A DNA stretch of 64,000 nucleotides, taken from contig NZ_BCYR01000008.1 in the NCBI RefSeq assembly GCF_001598295.1, positions 62,001-126,000 on the forward strand. Reading direction: 5' to 3'. Below, one piece after another: positions 47,647 through 57,963 of this stretch. The DNA is from Klebsiella ornithinolytica NBRC 105727 = ATCC 31898. GTDB taxonomy: Bacteria; Pseudomonadota; Gammaproteobacteria; Enterobacterales; Enterobacteriaceae. How positions within the stretch are numbered: position 1 is the stretch's first letter; the number at the start of each line of letters is the position of its first letter. The notes beneath the pieces are model-generated. The model saw nothing but the letters and a program-made list of their open reading frames with translations. It did no database searches and had not been told where the DNA came from. Both the position numbers and the translations under genes were made by a program.

Positions 47647-49148
47647 AGTGCGTGCTCCTTAATGCGGGCGTGATAGCCCTGCAGTGCCTGAATCAAATGT
47701 TGGTATTGCTGGTATTTGTGCTGGTAACGCGCGTGCGCGGCCATATCGGGCTGCAGCGTGCGTACCGGATGTTGTAAATCGTGCTGGGCGTCTTGGAAGG
47801 TGCGGTAGACGCCGGTCCCGACGCGGGCGGCAAGCGCCGCGCCGAAGCACCCGGTCTCCTCGACCTGCGGCAATTCGATGCACAGACCGCTGACGTCGGC
47901 CAGCATCTGCATCCAGACGTCAGAGTGCGCCGGGCCGCCGGTGACGCGCAGGGCGTGAACATCGGTAAAGCGTTCACGCATGCGGTTCAGGTGGGTCATA
48001 TGGCTGAAGACCACTCCTTCGTAGACCGCCTGCAGCAGATGGGCGCGGGTGTGCAGCGCCTGCAGGCCGTAAAACCCGCAGGTCATCTCCAGCCCGGCGT
48101 TGCTGCCATAGAGAAACGGCAGGAAAAAGAGCTGGCCGTCGGCTTTCGGCAGCCCGGCGACGGCCCGGTTGATCTCATCGAAAGAGAGGTCGCCCCATTG
48201 GGCCGTGAACCATTCAAGATTGCCGGAAGAGGTTGGGCTGGCTTCATGAACGATGTACTGCCCGTCATTGACGTAGCGACCGTAGACGTAAGGGTGGGCC
48301 TCGTGATTGCGCAGGCCGTGGGTTATTCCACTGGTCACCGCCCAGGTCCCCATTACCGCATTGAGGGTAAACTCATCTTCGATACCCGCGCAGAGTGCGG
48401 TGGAAACCACATCAAACAGACCGCCGACGACGGGAGTTCCCGCCGCCAGACCGGTGATAGCGGCTGCCTGAGCGGTGATTTCCCCGCATATTTCTGCTGA
48501 ACCGACGATGGGCGGTAAGGCGTTATCGATTTCACTGATGCCCAGCCAGCGGGTCAGCTGTGGGTCGTACTGGCCGGTTGCCATGTTGTAGAGGTTGGAC
48601 TCGGAGATGTTGCTCTCCTCGCAGCCTTTAACGCCGGTTAAGCACCAGCGCAGGTAGTCGTGGCCCATCATGACGCTGCCGATTTGCGCGTAACGCTGAG
48701 GTTCATGCTCTTTTACCCAGCGCAGCAGCGAGGCCGGATGCCCGGTCCACAACGTCTGGCGGGTGACCGGATACAGCTGCTCAGGGATGCCGTCCTGCTG
48801 CCAGCGCTGGACGATATCCAGCGCCCGGCGATCGGAGGAGAGCATGGCATTGCCCAGTGGCCGATCCTGTTTATCCAGGAGAAACAGCCCCTTGCCCTGC
48901 GCCGAAATACCGATCCCGGTAATCTGTTCGCCCACGACGCCGGTGCGTTGTAGTAGCCCGGCAATGGTCGCCACGCACTGTTGCCAGAGCTGGTGCATGT
49001 CGCGTTCGGCATAGCCCGGCAGGGGCGACGCCGTCTGCAGCGATTGCCGATGAATGCCATGCTCATGACCTTTGGCGTCATATAAACCGGCTTTCAGATA
49101 GGTACCACCGCAGTCGATACCGAGCCAGAAGGTCTTTTTCTCACTCAT
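47643..49148 (-). CDS. yiaP: FGGY-family L-xylulose/3-keto-L-gulonate kinase (YiaP/LyxK)
   Basis: The 501-residue kinase phosphorylates a keto-sugar in this pathway; E. coli LyxK acts on L-xylulose and also on 3-keto-L-gulonate. FGGY features are clear: LGIDCGGTYLKAGLYDAKG (phosphate 1 loop, about 9-27), GIGISAQGKGLFLLD, DYLRWCLTGVKGCEESN, and the C-terminal ATP site LRVTGGPAHSDVWMQMLADVSG with GCFGAALAARVGTG. It stands between the MFS transporter and yiaQ, as in Klebsiella yia operons. Confidence 0.92.
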   Translation of the reverse strand: MSEKKTFWLGIDCGGTYLKAGLYDAKGHEHGIHRQSLQTASPLPGYAERDMHQLWQQCVATIAGLLQRTGVVGEQITGIGISAQGKGLFLLDKQDRPLGNAMLSSDRRALDIVQRWQQDGIPEQLYPVTRQTLWTGHPASLLRWVKEHEPQRYAQIGSVMMGHDYLRWCLTGVKGCEESNISESNLYNMATGQYDPQLTRWLGISEIDNALPPIVGSAEICGEITAQAAAITGLAAGTPVVGGLFDVVSTALCAGIEDEFTLNAVMGTWAVTSGITHGLRNHEAHPYVYGRYVNDGQYIVHEASPTSSGNLEWFTAQWGDLSFDEINRAVAGLPKADGQLFFLPFLYGSNAGLEMTCGFYGLQALHTRAHLLQAVYEGVVFSHMTHLNRMRERFTDVHALRVTGGPAHSDVWMQMLADVSGLCIELPQVEETGCFGAALAARVGTGVYRTFQDAQHDLQHPVRTLQPDMAAHARYQHKYQQYQHLIQALQGYHARIKEHAL

Positions 49149-49195
49149 CTTTGCATTCTCTTTGTTGCCGGGAGGCGCAGACCCCCCGGCAGGGG

Positions 49196-50515
49196 TTACG
49201 CCGCGTGTTTACGTGGGCTCATCGTCTTTACCGGGGCTGCGCCGGTATCGCATTTCGACGGCAGCAGAAGGGCCATCAGCGCAGCCAGCGCCAGGGAGAT
49301 CGCTAGGCAGTAAACGCCGGCGTCTTTGCTGTAAAGGGTGATCAGTACGCCCACCGCGTAGGGACCGCAGAAGCCACCGAGGTTGCCGAGGGCGTTGATG
49401 ACGCCACGGGCGCCGCCGGCCATTTCAGCGCTGAACAAGCGGGCCGGAATGGTCCAGAACACCCCCGCCGCGGACTGCAGGAAGAAGCCACAACCCACCA
49501 GCGCGGCATAGGCCAGCCAGACGTTGTTTTTCAACGCCACCGACAGGAACATGCACAGGGCAAAGCCAACCAGCGGCAGGCAGACGAACAGTTTGCGTTT
49601 TCCGGTACGGTCAGAGAGGGAAGAGAACAGGAACATCCCGGCAATCGCCCCGACGTACGGCAGGATAGCGAGCATCCCAACCTGCCCCATGCTGCTGTGC
49701 GTCAGCTCTTTGAGAATGGTGGGGAGCCACAGGGTGTAGCCGTAAATACCGGTCTGATAGAAGAAATTCAGGGCGATCAGTTGCCACATGGTTCTGTCGG
49801 CCAGTACAGCGCTGAGAGACGCATTTTTGACGGTGGTTCCGGCGATGGCGCGTTGTTCGGCGGCGAGGGTATCGACCAGGTAGCGCTTTTCGGCTTCAGA
49901 AATCCACCGGGCTTCCTGCGGACGGTCGTAGACGGTATAGGCCCACAGGGCTAATACCACCACTGAGAGCAAGCCTTCAATAATGAACAGCCAGCGCCAG
50001 TCGAGGATGGTAATGATCCATCCGGAGAGCGGGGCGGTGATAATGCCGGCAATCGGGACAAACATAATCACAATCGCGTTGGCGCGGCCACGTTCAGCAT
50101 CCGGGAACCAGTTGCTGATCATCGTCAGCACCACGGGCAGCATGCCCCCTTCGGCGACACCCAGTAAGAAACGCAGGACCAGCAGCTGATACTGGTTGGT
50201 GATTAACCCGGTCAGGACCGAAATGACCGCCCAGGCGACCAGCGACCAACCAATAAACTTCTTGCCGCTGCCGTGGACCGCGATTTTCCCGCCCGGCACC
50301 TGTAAAAACAGATAGCCGATAAAGAATATCCCGCCCGCAAGCCCTGCCATGGTGGCGGAAATACCGAGTTCGGCATCCATCCCGCCGGGCATAGCAAAGG
50401 CAATGTTGACCCGGTCCATATAAGAAATAATACACGCGATAAGAATAGGGGGAATAATTCTTAACCAGCGTTGGCGCGGAATATCCGCGGTTGTAGCGTA
50501 AGAGGAAGTGTTCAT
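49196..50515 (-). CDS. yiaX2: MFS transporter YiaX2 (ascorbate/keto-acid importer type)
   Basis: The 439-residue protein has 12 predicted helices and is an anion:cation symporter (MFS) member: SYMDRVNIAFAMPGGMDAELGIS near the first helix, LQVPGGKIAVHGSGKKFIGW (loop 2-3), and LGVAEGGMLPVVLTMISNWFPDAERGRANAIV. In Klebsiella pneumoniae the operon yiaKLX1X2PQRS carries YiaX2 as the aerobic L-ascorbate transporter, in place of the E. coli TRAP genes yiaMNO. Operon position and family fit that, but the true substrate here is inferred. Confidence 0.85.
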   Translation of the reverse strand: MNTSSYATTADIPRQRWLRIIPPILIACIISYMDRVNIAFAMPGGMDAELGISATMAGLAGGIFFIGYLFLQVPGGKIAVHGSGKKFIGWSLVAWAVISVLTGLITNQYQLLVLRFLLGVAEGGMLPVVLTMISNWFPDAERGRANAIVIMFVPIAGIITAPLSGWIITILDWRWLFIIEGLLSVVVLALWAYTVYDRPQEARWISEAEKRYLVDTLAAEQRAIAGTTVKNASLSAVLADRTMWQLIALNFFYQTGIYGYTLWLPTILKELTHSSMGQVGMLAILPYVGAIAGMFLFSSLSDRTGKRKLFVCLPLVGFALCMFLSVALKNNVWLAYAALVGCGFFLQSAAGVFWTIPARLFSAEMAGGARGVINALGNLGGFCGPYAVGVLITLYSKDAGVYCLAISLALAALMALLLPSKCDTGAAPVKTMSPRKHAA

Positions 50516-50568
50516 ATTAATCTCGTGTTTAAAGTAACTGACGTTGCGATTAAATTGACGCTTTATAT

Positions 50569-51504
50569 TTATTGTTGGGCTATGTTTAACGCGTTAATGC
50601 CATCGCGTAATATGGCTATGCGATGATTCGCATCAGCATTCTCATCAATTTCCAGTAACTTAATACCGGCAAACTGTAATTTTGCTGAATCAGCCACATT
50701 AAATAATTCTTTGGCGTGCGCCGCCGTTAACAGGCTGTGCGGGCAGAACGGGGCGAACGGTGTGTGCAGGTCAGTCCATTCGCCATACGGCCCTTCGGTC
50801 GCGGTGCCAGAGAACATCAGCGCCCCCAGTTTTCCTGCGGCATGTACCGCCTGAGCGTGCGTCAGCGGCAGGGCGGCGTTACGCCCTTCAATCGCCGACC
50901 GCGCCCAGTTGATACAGATATCAATGCGGTAACCTGCCAGGACCTCCAGCACGTTTTCCAGCGGCAAAAAGCCTTTGCGTGGCGCCGGCTGGTTCATGGC
51001 ATCACAATGTTCCAGTACGAGTGAGCATGACCAGTCCCAGGCCGCAATCTCTTTGATTGAGCGGGCGAAAGCATCGGTTGCCTGTTCTACGTTCGCATTG
51101 CCTGCAAGCGGTGCCGCCTGCAGTTCCAGGGCGATCACCTTGCCAGCAAAACGTTTGTTTAGCGCATTGATTTTGTTGTGTAAATGACGATGGAATTCGA
51201 TGCATGCCAGGCGCTGTTCTTCATCGCTGGAGGCCAGGCCGAAAGCCGTGTTGCCGCCGCCACGGCGACGCATGGTTTCCGGGATGGCAGTCACCACCAT
51301 CTGCCACTCCTGCGGCGTATGCTGGAGCAACCACTCATCGCCATAGGGGTGAAAATTCTCATGGCATGGCTGCTCGAGCCCACGGATGTGGGGCGTGTCC
51401 GCGAGTAAGCGCCAGAATTCCGTCTCTTCTTGTTCGCTCTTTTGGTGAAATGAGGGCGCACAAGGATATGCGCCGATGATATAACCGGCGTCATTTCTTT
51501 CCAT
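50569..51504 (-). CDS. yiaX1: YiaX1-like protein (DUF4862), TIM-barrel-type, function unknown
   Basis: The 311-residue soluble protein occupies the yiaX1 slot of the Klebsiella yia operon. It starts [19 protein letters not shown] and has conserved acidic and aromatic segments ([37 protein letters not shown]), resembling xylose-isomerase-like TIM barrels with glutamate and histidine metal ligands. No signal peptide or membrane segment is present. It is flanked by yiaL (45 bp away) and yiaX2 (53 bp away). Its biochemical role is not established; a lactone- or isomer-processing step in ascorbate use would fit the context. Confidence 0.75.
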   Translation of the reverse strand: MERNDAGYIIGAYPCAPSFHQKSEQEETEFWRLLADTPHIRGLEQPCHENFHPYGDEWLLQHTPQEWQMVVTAIPETMRRRGGGNTAFGLASSDEEQRLACIEFHRHLHNKINALNKRFAGKVIALELQAAPLAGNANVEQATDAFARSIKEIAAWDWSCSLVLEHCDAMNQPAPRKGFLPLENVLEVLAGYRIDICINWARSAIEGRNAALPLTHAQAVHAAGKLGALMFSGTATEGPYGEWTDLHTPFAPFCPHSLLTAAHAKELFNVADSAKLQFAGIKLLEIDENADANHRIAILRDGINALNIAQQ

Positions 51505-51549
51505 TTTTCACTCCTTTTATTTATCGTCGTGCGACAAATAAATTACGGA

Positions 51550-53027
<1,478 letters not shown>

Positions 53028-53058
53028 ACGTTTTCTCCATTACATCTTATGTTTCACA

Positions 53059-53079
53059 TAGTGGAATGTGATTCCACTA
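53059..53079 (-). promoter_or_regulatory. Palindromic operator candidate (YiaJ) upstream of yiaK
   Basis: A perfect 9-bp inverted repeat, TAGTGGAAT and ATTCCACTA around a GTG centre, lies 32 bp upstream of the yiaK ATG. The overlapping stretch TTTCACATAGTGGAAT shares its shape (TTTCAC-N-GnAAT) with a sequence upstream of the ABC transporter operon. A YiaJ (IclR-type) site is the natural guess. It implies a second promoter inside the 112-bp gap after the lactonase gene. Confidence 0.6.
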
Positions 53080-53139
53080 AATAGTGTCGGGTTGCAAAAA
53101 CACGCCGGCAGGACCGGTGCGTGTCGGTGTGATTCTGGT

Positions 53140-54003
53140 TTATCCCTGAAGGCGGGACGGGGTGAAGGTCACCCGGTACAGCGATGTCGTCGCCGTAATA
53201 AAAAGCGCATTCCCGTCGGGGCCACCAAAGGTGCAGTTAGAGACGCGCTCGGGGACCGCAATGGTGTCCAGTAATTCGCCTGCGGCGGAGAAAATCAAAA
53301 TCCCCGTTTCGCAGCTGCAGTAAATATTCCCGTCCTGGTCGACGCAAAATCCGTCCGGAATACCCGGTTTGACCTGGGTTACAACGTGGGAAAATAGCGC
53401 GTTATCGCCTTCAAGACGGTAAGCACGAATTTCCCGGCGACCCTGGCTCGGAAAATCAATAACCGACATATCTGCCACGTATAGCCATTTATCATCTGGC
53501 GAAAAGGCCAGCCCGTTGGGGCGCTGGGTATCGCTGATGGCAATAGCGACCTGGTGACGCGCTTCATCAAAGCGATAGACGTAGCAGCCAATGACCTGAC
53601 TTGCGGCGCGATAGCCCTCTTCGTCACCGACGATGCCGTAGGGCGGATCGGTAAACCAAATCGACCCGTCCTGGCGCACCGCGATATCGTTGGGGGAGTT
53701 AAAACGCAGCCCATCGACTTTATCCACCAGTAGGGTGTGATTGCCTGCGGCGTCGGTACGGCTGATCCCGCGCCGACCGTGCTCGCAGGTTAACAAGCGC
53801 CCTTGTAAGTCCCGCGCGTTGCCGTTGGCAAAGTGGGATTCGGCACGAAACACGCTGACGCCATTTTGCGCATCCCAACGGAACATTCTGTTGCCTTTCA
53901 CATCGCTGAAAATCAGGCACTGCTGGTCTGCCAGCCACACCGGGCCTTCCGCCCAGATCGCCGGTGAGCACAGGCGTTCAATACTTCCCGTGACGGCTAA
54001 CAT
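53140..54003 (-). CDS. SMP-30/gluconolactonase family lactonase
   Basis: The 287-residue protein is a six-bladed beta-propeller of the SMP-30/regucalcin/gluconolactonase family. Divalent-metal ligands can be placed: Glu in IWAEGPVWL (about residue 19), Asn in RFNSPNDIAV (about 103), Asn in QRPNGLAFSPDDKWLYVAD and Asp in IPDGFCVDQDGNIY. No signal peptide is visible, so it acts in the cytoplasm. It starts 1 bp after the binding-protein stop, tying it to the ABC importer, and precedes yiaK. Opening a sugar-acid lactone such as dehydroascorbate before YiaK is an attractive inference. Confidence 0.87.
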   Translation of the reverse strand: MLAVTGSIERLCSPAIWAEGPVWLADQQCLIFSDVKGNRMFRWDAQNGVSVFRAESHFANGNARDLQGRLLTCEHGRRGISRTDAAGNHTLLVDKVDGLRFNSPNDIAVRQDGSIWFTDPPYGIVGDEEGYRAASQVIGCYVYRFDEARHQVAIAISDTQRPNGLAFSPDDKWLYVADMSVIDFPSQGRREIRAYRLEGDNALFSHVVTQVKPGIPDGFCVDQDGNIYCSCETGILIFSAAGELLDTIAVPERVSNCTFGGPDGNALFITATTSLYRVTFTPSRLQG

Positions 54004-54004
54004 T

Positions 54005-55114
54005 TCACTTCACGCCCCAGATGGCTTTGTAGCGATCGCGATAATGGTTGTCCGGGTCGAATTCGTTGTTCTGGCCGCCGTCGGCGGCGATGTTCTCTTT
54101 GGTTACCAGATGCGCCGGGGTGACATAACCAGACGGCGCTTTGCCCGCGAAGGCGCGGTTAAATTCATCCAGCAGCTGCCAGCCGTGCAGTTTCAACGGT
54201 TCTGGTACGGTTGCGATCTGCGCTTTGCCTTCACGTACGCGCTGGTAGGCGGTGACGGAACCGTCGCCAGCGGAGATGTTGTACGGTGGTTTATCTCCGC
54301 TGCCTTTGCCCGCGGTTTGCAGGGCAGGGGCCATAAAGTCGAAGTACAGGTCGTTAATCGCCAGCGAGTATTCGAATTTATCGCCATATTTTTGGATCAG
54401 GCTGTAGGTCATGCCCGGCATGCGGTTGGAGGTATCGGCCAGCGGGGTATCGATAAACTCCACCACCTGGCAACCGCTGCATTGCTCAATCACCTTCTTC
54501 ATCGCGTTGGCTTTATCCAGCGCGATTTGGTACAGCGAGTCGGTGAAAATCAGCACTTTGGCGGTGCCGTTGGATTTCGCCACCGCATACAGCGCCGCCA
54601 TGCGCGAGACTTCGTTCGAGTCGGAGGTCACGTTGTAGAAAATGTTGTAAGCCGGAACCGGGCCAGGCGCGGGAACCGCGTGCCATGCGGTCAGCACGAT
54701 GCCCTCTTTCACGGCTTTTTTCAGCGGAATTTTGGCGACGTTCGGGTTCCAGCCGCCAATGACGATACCGTCCGGTTTACGGGCGATTGCCTGGTTTAGC
54801 GCCGCCAGTTGATCTTTCACCGAACCTGCACCATCCAGTACATCCAGCTGCCAGCCTGCGGCTTTCACCGCTTCCTCCAGTCCCTCTTTAACGCCCAGCA
54901 CGCCGCCGTTTTTCATGTCCGAGGCGATGAAAATGATCTTCTTATTCGGCTGCAGCGCCGGGCCCTGGGTTGGGCCGTCCCATGTGGTGACTGGTGCGGT
55001 CGCTTTGGCAATCGCCGTTTTCGCTTGCTGAACAAAGGCATCGTCGGCGAGGCTGAAACCACTTGCCATCATCAACCCGGCAGCCAGACAGCATTGAACT
55101 ATTTTTTTATTCAT
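54005..55114 (-). CDS. Sugar ABC transporter periplasmic binding protein
   Basis: The 369-residue protein has a cleavable signal peptide (residues 1-23, SGFSLA|DD) and a type I periplasmic binding fold of the ribose/galactose class: KKIIFIASDMKNGGVLGVKEGLEEAVKAAGWQLDVLDG (first lobe), KPDGIVIGGWNPN, and YNISAGDGSVTAYQRVREGKAQIATVPEPLKLHGWQLLDEF in the second lobe. A CSGC pair near residue 216 may form a disulfide. A strong AAGGA ribosome site fits its need for high expression. The ligand cannot be read from sequence. Confidence 0.9.
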   Translation of the reverse strand: MNKKIVQCCLAAGLMMASGFSLADDAFVQQAKTAIAKATAPVTTWDGPTQGPALQPNKKIIFIASDMKNGGVLGVKEGLEEAVKAAGWQLDVLDGAGSVKDQLAALNQAIARKPDGIVIGGWNPNVAKIPLKKAVKEGIVLTAWHAVPAPGPVPAYNIFYNVTSDSNEVSRMAALYAVAKSNGTAKVLIFTDSLYQIALDKANAMKKVIEQCSGCQVVEFIDTPLADTSNRMPGMTYSLIQKYGDKFEYSLAINDLYFDFMAPALQTAGKGSGDKPPYNISAGDGSVTAYQRVREGKAQIATVPEPLKLHGWQLLDEFNRAFAGKAPSGYVTPAHLVTKENIAADGGQNNEFDPDNHYRDRYKAIWGVK

Positions 55115-55135
55115 TTTCAGTTCCTTACGCGAGAG

Positions 55136-56206
55136 TCATTGGGTAACGGAGGAGCCTGATGCTGGCGATTGTGCCCGCTGCACCAGTTTTTTATTTAATG
55201 CCCGACGGCGTTGGGCGTAGCCTGCCAGGGTAATCGACAGCAGCAGCGTCGCGCCGTTAAACAGTGGTTCGACCCAAAACGCGCCGCCGAACTGCTGGAT
55301 ACCCGCAATACCTATCGCCAGCACCGCAATACCGACCACCGTGCCCCAGACGTTCACCCGGCCAGGACGAATGGTAGTGCTGCCAAGGAAGGCGCCCACC
55401 AGAGCCGGGAGCAGATAATCCATCCCGACGCTGGCCTGGCCCACACCCTGCTCGGCGGCGATGATCACCCCGGTAAAGCCGGTTAAGGTGCTGGAAGTCA
55501 TAAATGCCCCGATGATGTAACGATTAACGGAAATGCCGTTGAGCGCTGCGGCGACGGGGTTGCCGCCCACCGCATACATGCAGCGACCAATCGGGGTATG
55601 TTCGGTGATGATCCACAACACCACGGCGGCAAAAAGGACGTAGAAGGCCACCACCGGAATGCCGAACAGGTCGGAGTGATGCAGGGCGATAAAGGCGTCC
55701 GGTAAGTCCCCGACGATCTGCCGACCGCCAGAGTGCCAGAGCGCGATGGCGTACAGCACCGTACCGGAACCCAGGGTCGCAACAAAGCTGTCGATATCCG
55801 CCAGCGCCACCAGAATACCGTTCAGCAAACCGTAGAGCGCAGAGAGCACCAGCACGATCGCCACAGCGACGGGCCAGGAGAAACCATATTCAACCTGCAA
55901 AGTAATGGCGAGGATGTGCCAGAGCACGATGCCGAAGCCGACGTTCAGGTCGATTTTGCCAACAATCATCGGGATGGTTGCTGCTAGCGCCAGCAGGGCA
56001 ATTTTCGATTTGCTATCGAGAATGGCCTGCAGCGTCAACAGGGAAGCAAACGAAGGCGTTGTCAGTGAAAAAACGATAACCAGCACCACGCAGATCGCGG
56101 GTAAACCGTAACGCGTGGTCAATTGTCCAAGCCAGGTAGCCGCACCGTGTTCATGAAGTGATACGCGTGATTCCAGGGCCGTCGATTTCATTGATGTTTT
56201 AGCCAT
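55136..56206 (-). CDS. Sugar ABC transporter permease (RbsC-like)
   Basis: The 356-residue membrane protein has eight to ten hydrophobic segments and ribose-type (BPD_transp_2) permease features: ALAATIPMIVGKIDLNVG, corresponding to the MVIVTGGIDLSVG-like block of RbsC, SFVATLGSGTVLYAIALW, TPIGRCMYAVGGNPVAAALNGISVNRY (the EAA-like coupling region) and GMDYLLPALVGAFLGST. It starts at 56206 with a GGAG ribosome site. It lies 13 bp after the ATPase gene. The domain likely forms a homodimeric channel. Confidence 0.9.
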   Translation of the reverse strand: MAKTSMKSTALESRVSLHEHGAATWLGQLTTRYGLPAICVVLVIVFSLTTPSFASLLTLQAILDSKSKIALLALAATIPMIVGKIDLNVGFGIVLWHILAITLQVEYGFSWPVAVAIVLVLSALYGLLNGILVALADIDSFVATLGSGTVLYAIALWHSGGRQIVGDLPDAFIALHHSDLFGIPVVAFYVLFAAVVLWIITEHTPIGRCMYAVGGNPVAAALNGISVNRYIIGAFMTSSTLTGFTGVIIAAEQGVGQASVGMDYLLPALVGAFLGSTTIRPGRVNVWGTVVGIAVLAIGIAGIQQFGGAFWVEPLFNGATLLLSITLAGYAQRRRALNKKLVQRAQSPASGSSVTQ

Positions 56207-56219
56207 AACGCACTCCGAC

Positions 56220-57740
56220 TTAATGTATGGTGCCGCTGCCTGATGCCAGCTCAAGCAATCTGGCAAAGGTGACATCCTGGTTGAGAAGTTCGCCGACGAT
56301 CTGCCCGCGGTTAAACACCAATGCCCGGTTACAGATGTGCGCTACCTCTTCCAGGTCGTTGGAGATGACCAGAATGGCAACGCCGTTTTGCAGCGCCTGA
56401 TTGAGTAAATCGTAAATTTCTGCGCGTGCGCCTACATCAACGCCAGCAGAAGGATCTTCCAGGATGAGCAGCGGGGCATTGAGCGAGAGCCAGCGTGCCA
56501 TGACTACTTTTTGCTGGTTGCCGCCCGACAGCGCACTGATTTCAATATTTATCTGCGCAGGGCGCACGTCGAACTGGCGGATTTTCTCCCAGCTCAGCGG
56601 CGCTTCGCTTTTTTCGTTATAGCGGGAAAACAGCGCATGGCCGTGTTTACAAGGGTTCATAAACAGGTTTTCACGCACCATCATGCCCGGAATCAGGCTT
56701 TCATGAAGACGGTCGCCGGCGACAAAAGAGATGCCTGCGGACATCGCTTCCCCTGGTGTTGTCGCCGTAAACGGCACGCCACTTAACGTGATTTGTCCAC
56801 TCTCCTGCGGCCTGCAGGCAAACAGTAAACGTCCAATCTCTTCCTGACCGGCACCCCGCAGACCGGCGAGTGCCACCATCTCACCGGCACGCAGCTCAAA
56901 GGAGACCGGCCCGGTATCGCCCACTTTGACGTTGTCCATTTTCAACAGCACCGGCGCGCTGGCATCGGGTAAGGCCTGACGCCGATCGCCGCCGAGGCTT
57001 TCGCCCACAATCAGCTCGACCAGACCACGCAAGCTATAGCGAGCGATATCGCCGCCCCCGGCGTAGCAGCCGTCGCGCATCGCACAAACGGTATCCGCCA
57101 TCTCCATCACCTCATCCAGGCGGTGGGTGATGTAAATCATGCCAACCTGCTTCTCGCGCAGGATGTTCATCACGCGGAACAGGTGGCGGACATCGTCGGC
57201 AGGCAGTGAGGCTGTCGGTTCATCGAGCACCAGCACCGAGGCGTCAACTGCCACCGCGCGGGCAATCGCCAGCAGGGATTTTTCGGTGCGGGAAAGATCA
57301 AACACGCGGTCATCCGGGTCGAGCTGAATGCCGATATCTTCCAGCGCTTTTTGCGCCTGGCGTTTGGTGGCCGCCCAGTCAATCAGGCCGAAGCGACGGG
57401 GGAAACCCATCACCAGCGCCATGTTTTCGGCGACGGTCATCCACTCTACCAGGCCTAAGTCCTGATGAATAAAGGCGATAGGCTGTTCGTTACCCTGACG
57501 TAACGCGGCGGCGGAATCCACCGGCTGACCGCGAAACAGGATCTCGCCACCATCGCGGGAATAGACGCCCGCCAGCACCTTAATCAGCGTCGATTTACCG
57601 GCACCGTTTTCTCCCAGCAGTGCCACAACCTGGCCCGGATAAATATCCAGACTGACGTTATTGACCGCCACATTTCCACCAAAGCGCTTGATAATGTGGC
57701 GCATGGATAACAACGGAGACAACACTGCTGCTTCTGCCAT
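56220..57740 (-). CDS. Sugar ABC transporter ATP-binding protein (RbsA-like, two ABC domains)
   Basis: The 506-residue protein has two fused ABC domains. The first has Walker A GENGAGKST (about 38-46) and Walker B LVLDEPTASLP (about 168-178). The second has a degenerate Walker A (LAGLRGAGQEEIGRLL), as is usual for carbohydrate CUT2 importers, followed by the signature SGGNQQKVVMARWL and Walker B LLILEDPSAGVDVG. It is the first gene of the leftward ATPase-permease-binding protein-lactonase unit and is divergent from yiaJ. Confidence 0.92.
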   Translation of the reverse strand: MAEAAVLSPLLSMRHIIKRFGGNVAVNNVSLDIYPGQVVALLGENGAGKSTLIKVLAGVYSRDGGEILFRGQPVDSAAALRQGNEQPIAFIHQDLGLVEWMTVAENMALVMGFPRRFGLIDWAATKRQAQKALEDIGIQLDPDDRVFDLSRTEKSLLAIARAVAVDASVLVLDEPTASLPADDVRHLFRVMNILREKQVGMIYITHRLDEVMEMADTVCAMRDGCYAGGGDIARYSLRGLVELIVGESLGGDRRQALPDASAPVLLKMDNVKVGDTGPVSFELRAGEMVALAGLRGAGQEEIGRLLFACRPQESGQITLSGVPFTATTPGEAMSAGISFVAGDRLHESLIPGMMVRENLFMNPCKHGHALFSRYNEKSEAPLSWEKIRQFDVRPAQINIEISALSGGNQQKVVMARWLSLNAPLLILEDPSAGVDVGARAEIYDLLNQALQNGVAILVISNDLEEVAHICNRALVFNRGQIVGELLNQDVTFARLLELASGSGTIH

Positions 57741-57788
57741 TTAAGGTGACCTCCCGCCGTGTGGGAAAGAACGTTTTGCACGCTATAA

Positions 57789-57805
57789 ATTTCACTATGC
57801 GAAAT
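57789..57805. promoter_or_regulatory. Inverted-repeat operator candidate between the ABC operon and yiaJ
   Basis: ATTTC-N7-GAAAT (ATTTCACTATGCGAAAT) lies 49 bp upstream of the ATPase start within an AT-rich divergent promoter region. Further TTTCAC sequences occur at about 57831 and, inverted, near 57908. The half-site TTTCAC recurs at the yiaK operator candidate, supporting common control by YiaJ. Confidence 0.5.
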
Positions 57806-57963
57806 CTGATTTCAAATATATCGATCATGATTTCACAAAGCAATCGAAGAGGTTGTTTTTGAAATTCAATAAAATCAGTCAATTACAAAATTTCTGTTCA
57901 GATCGTGAAGTGAAACACACTTTGCGCTACCATCAGTGCGGGTCGAAAAGGGGAGCTGACGCG

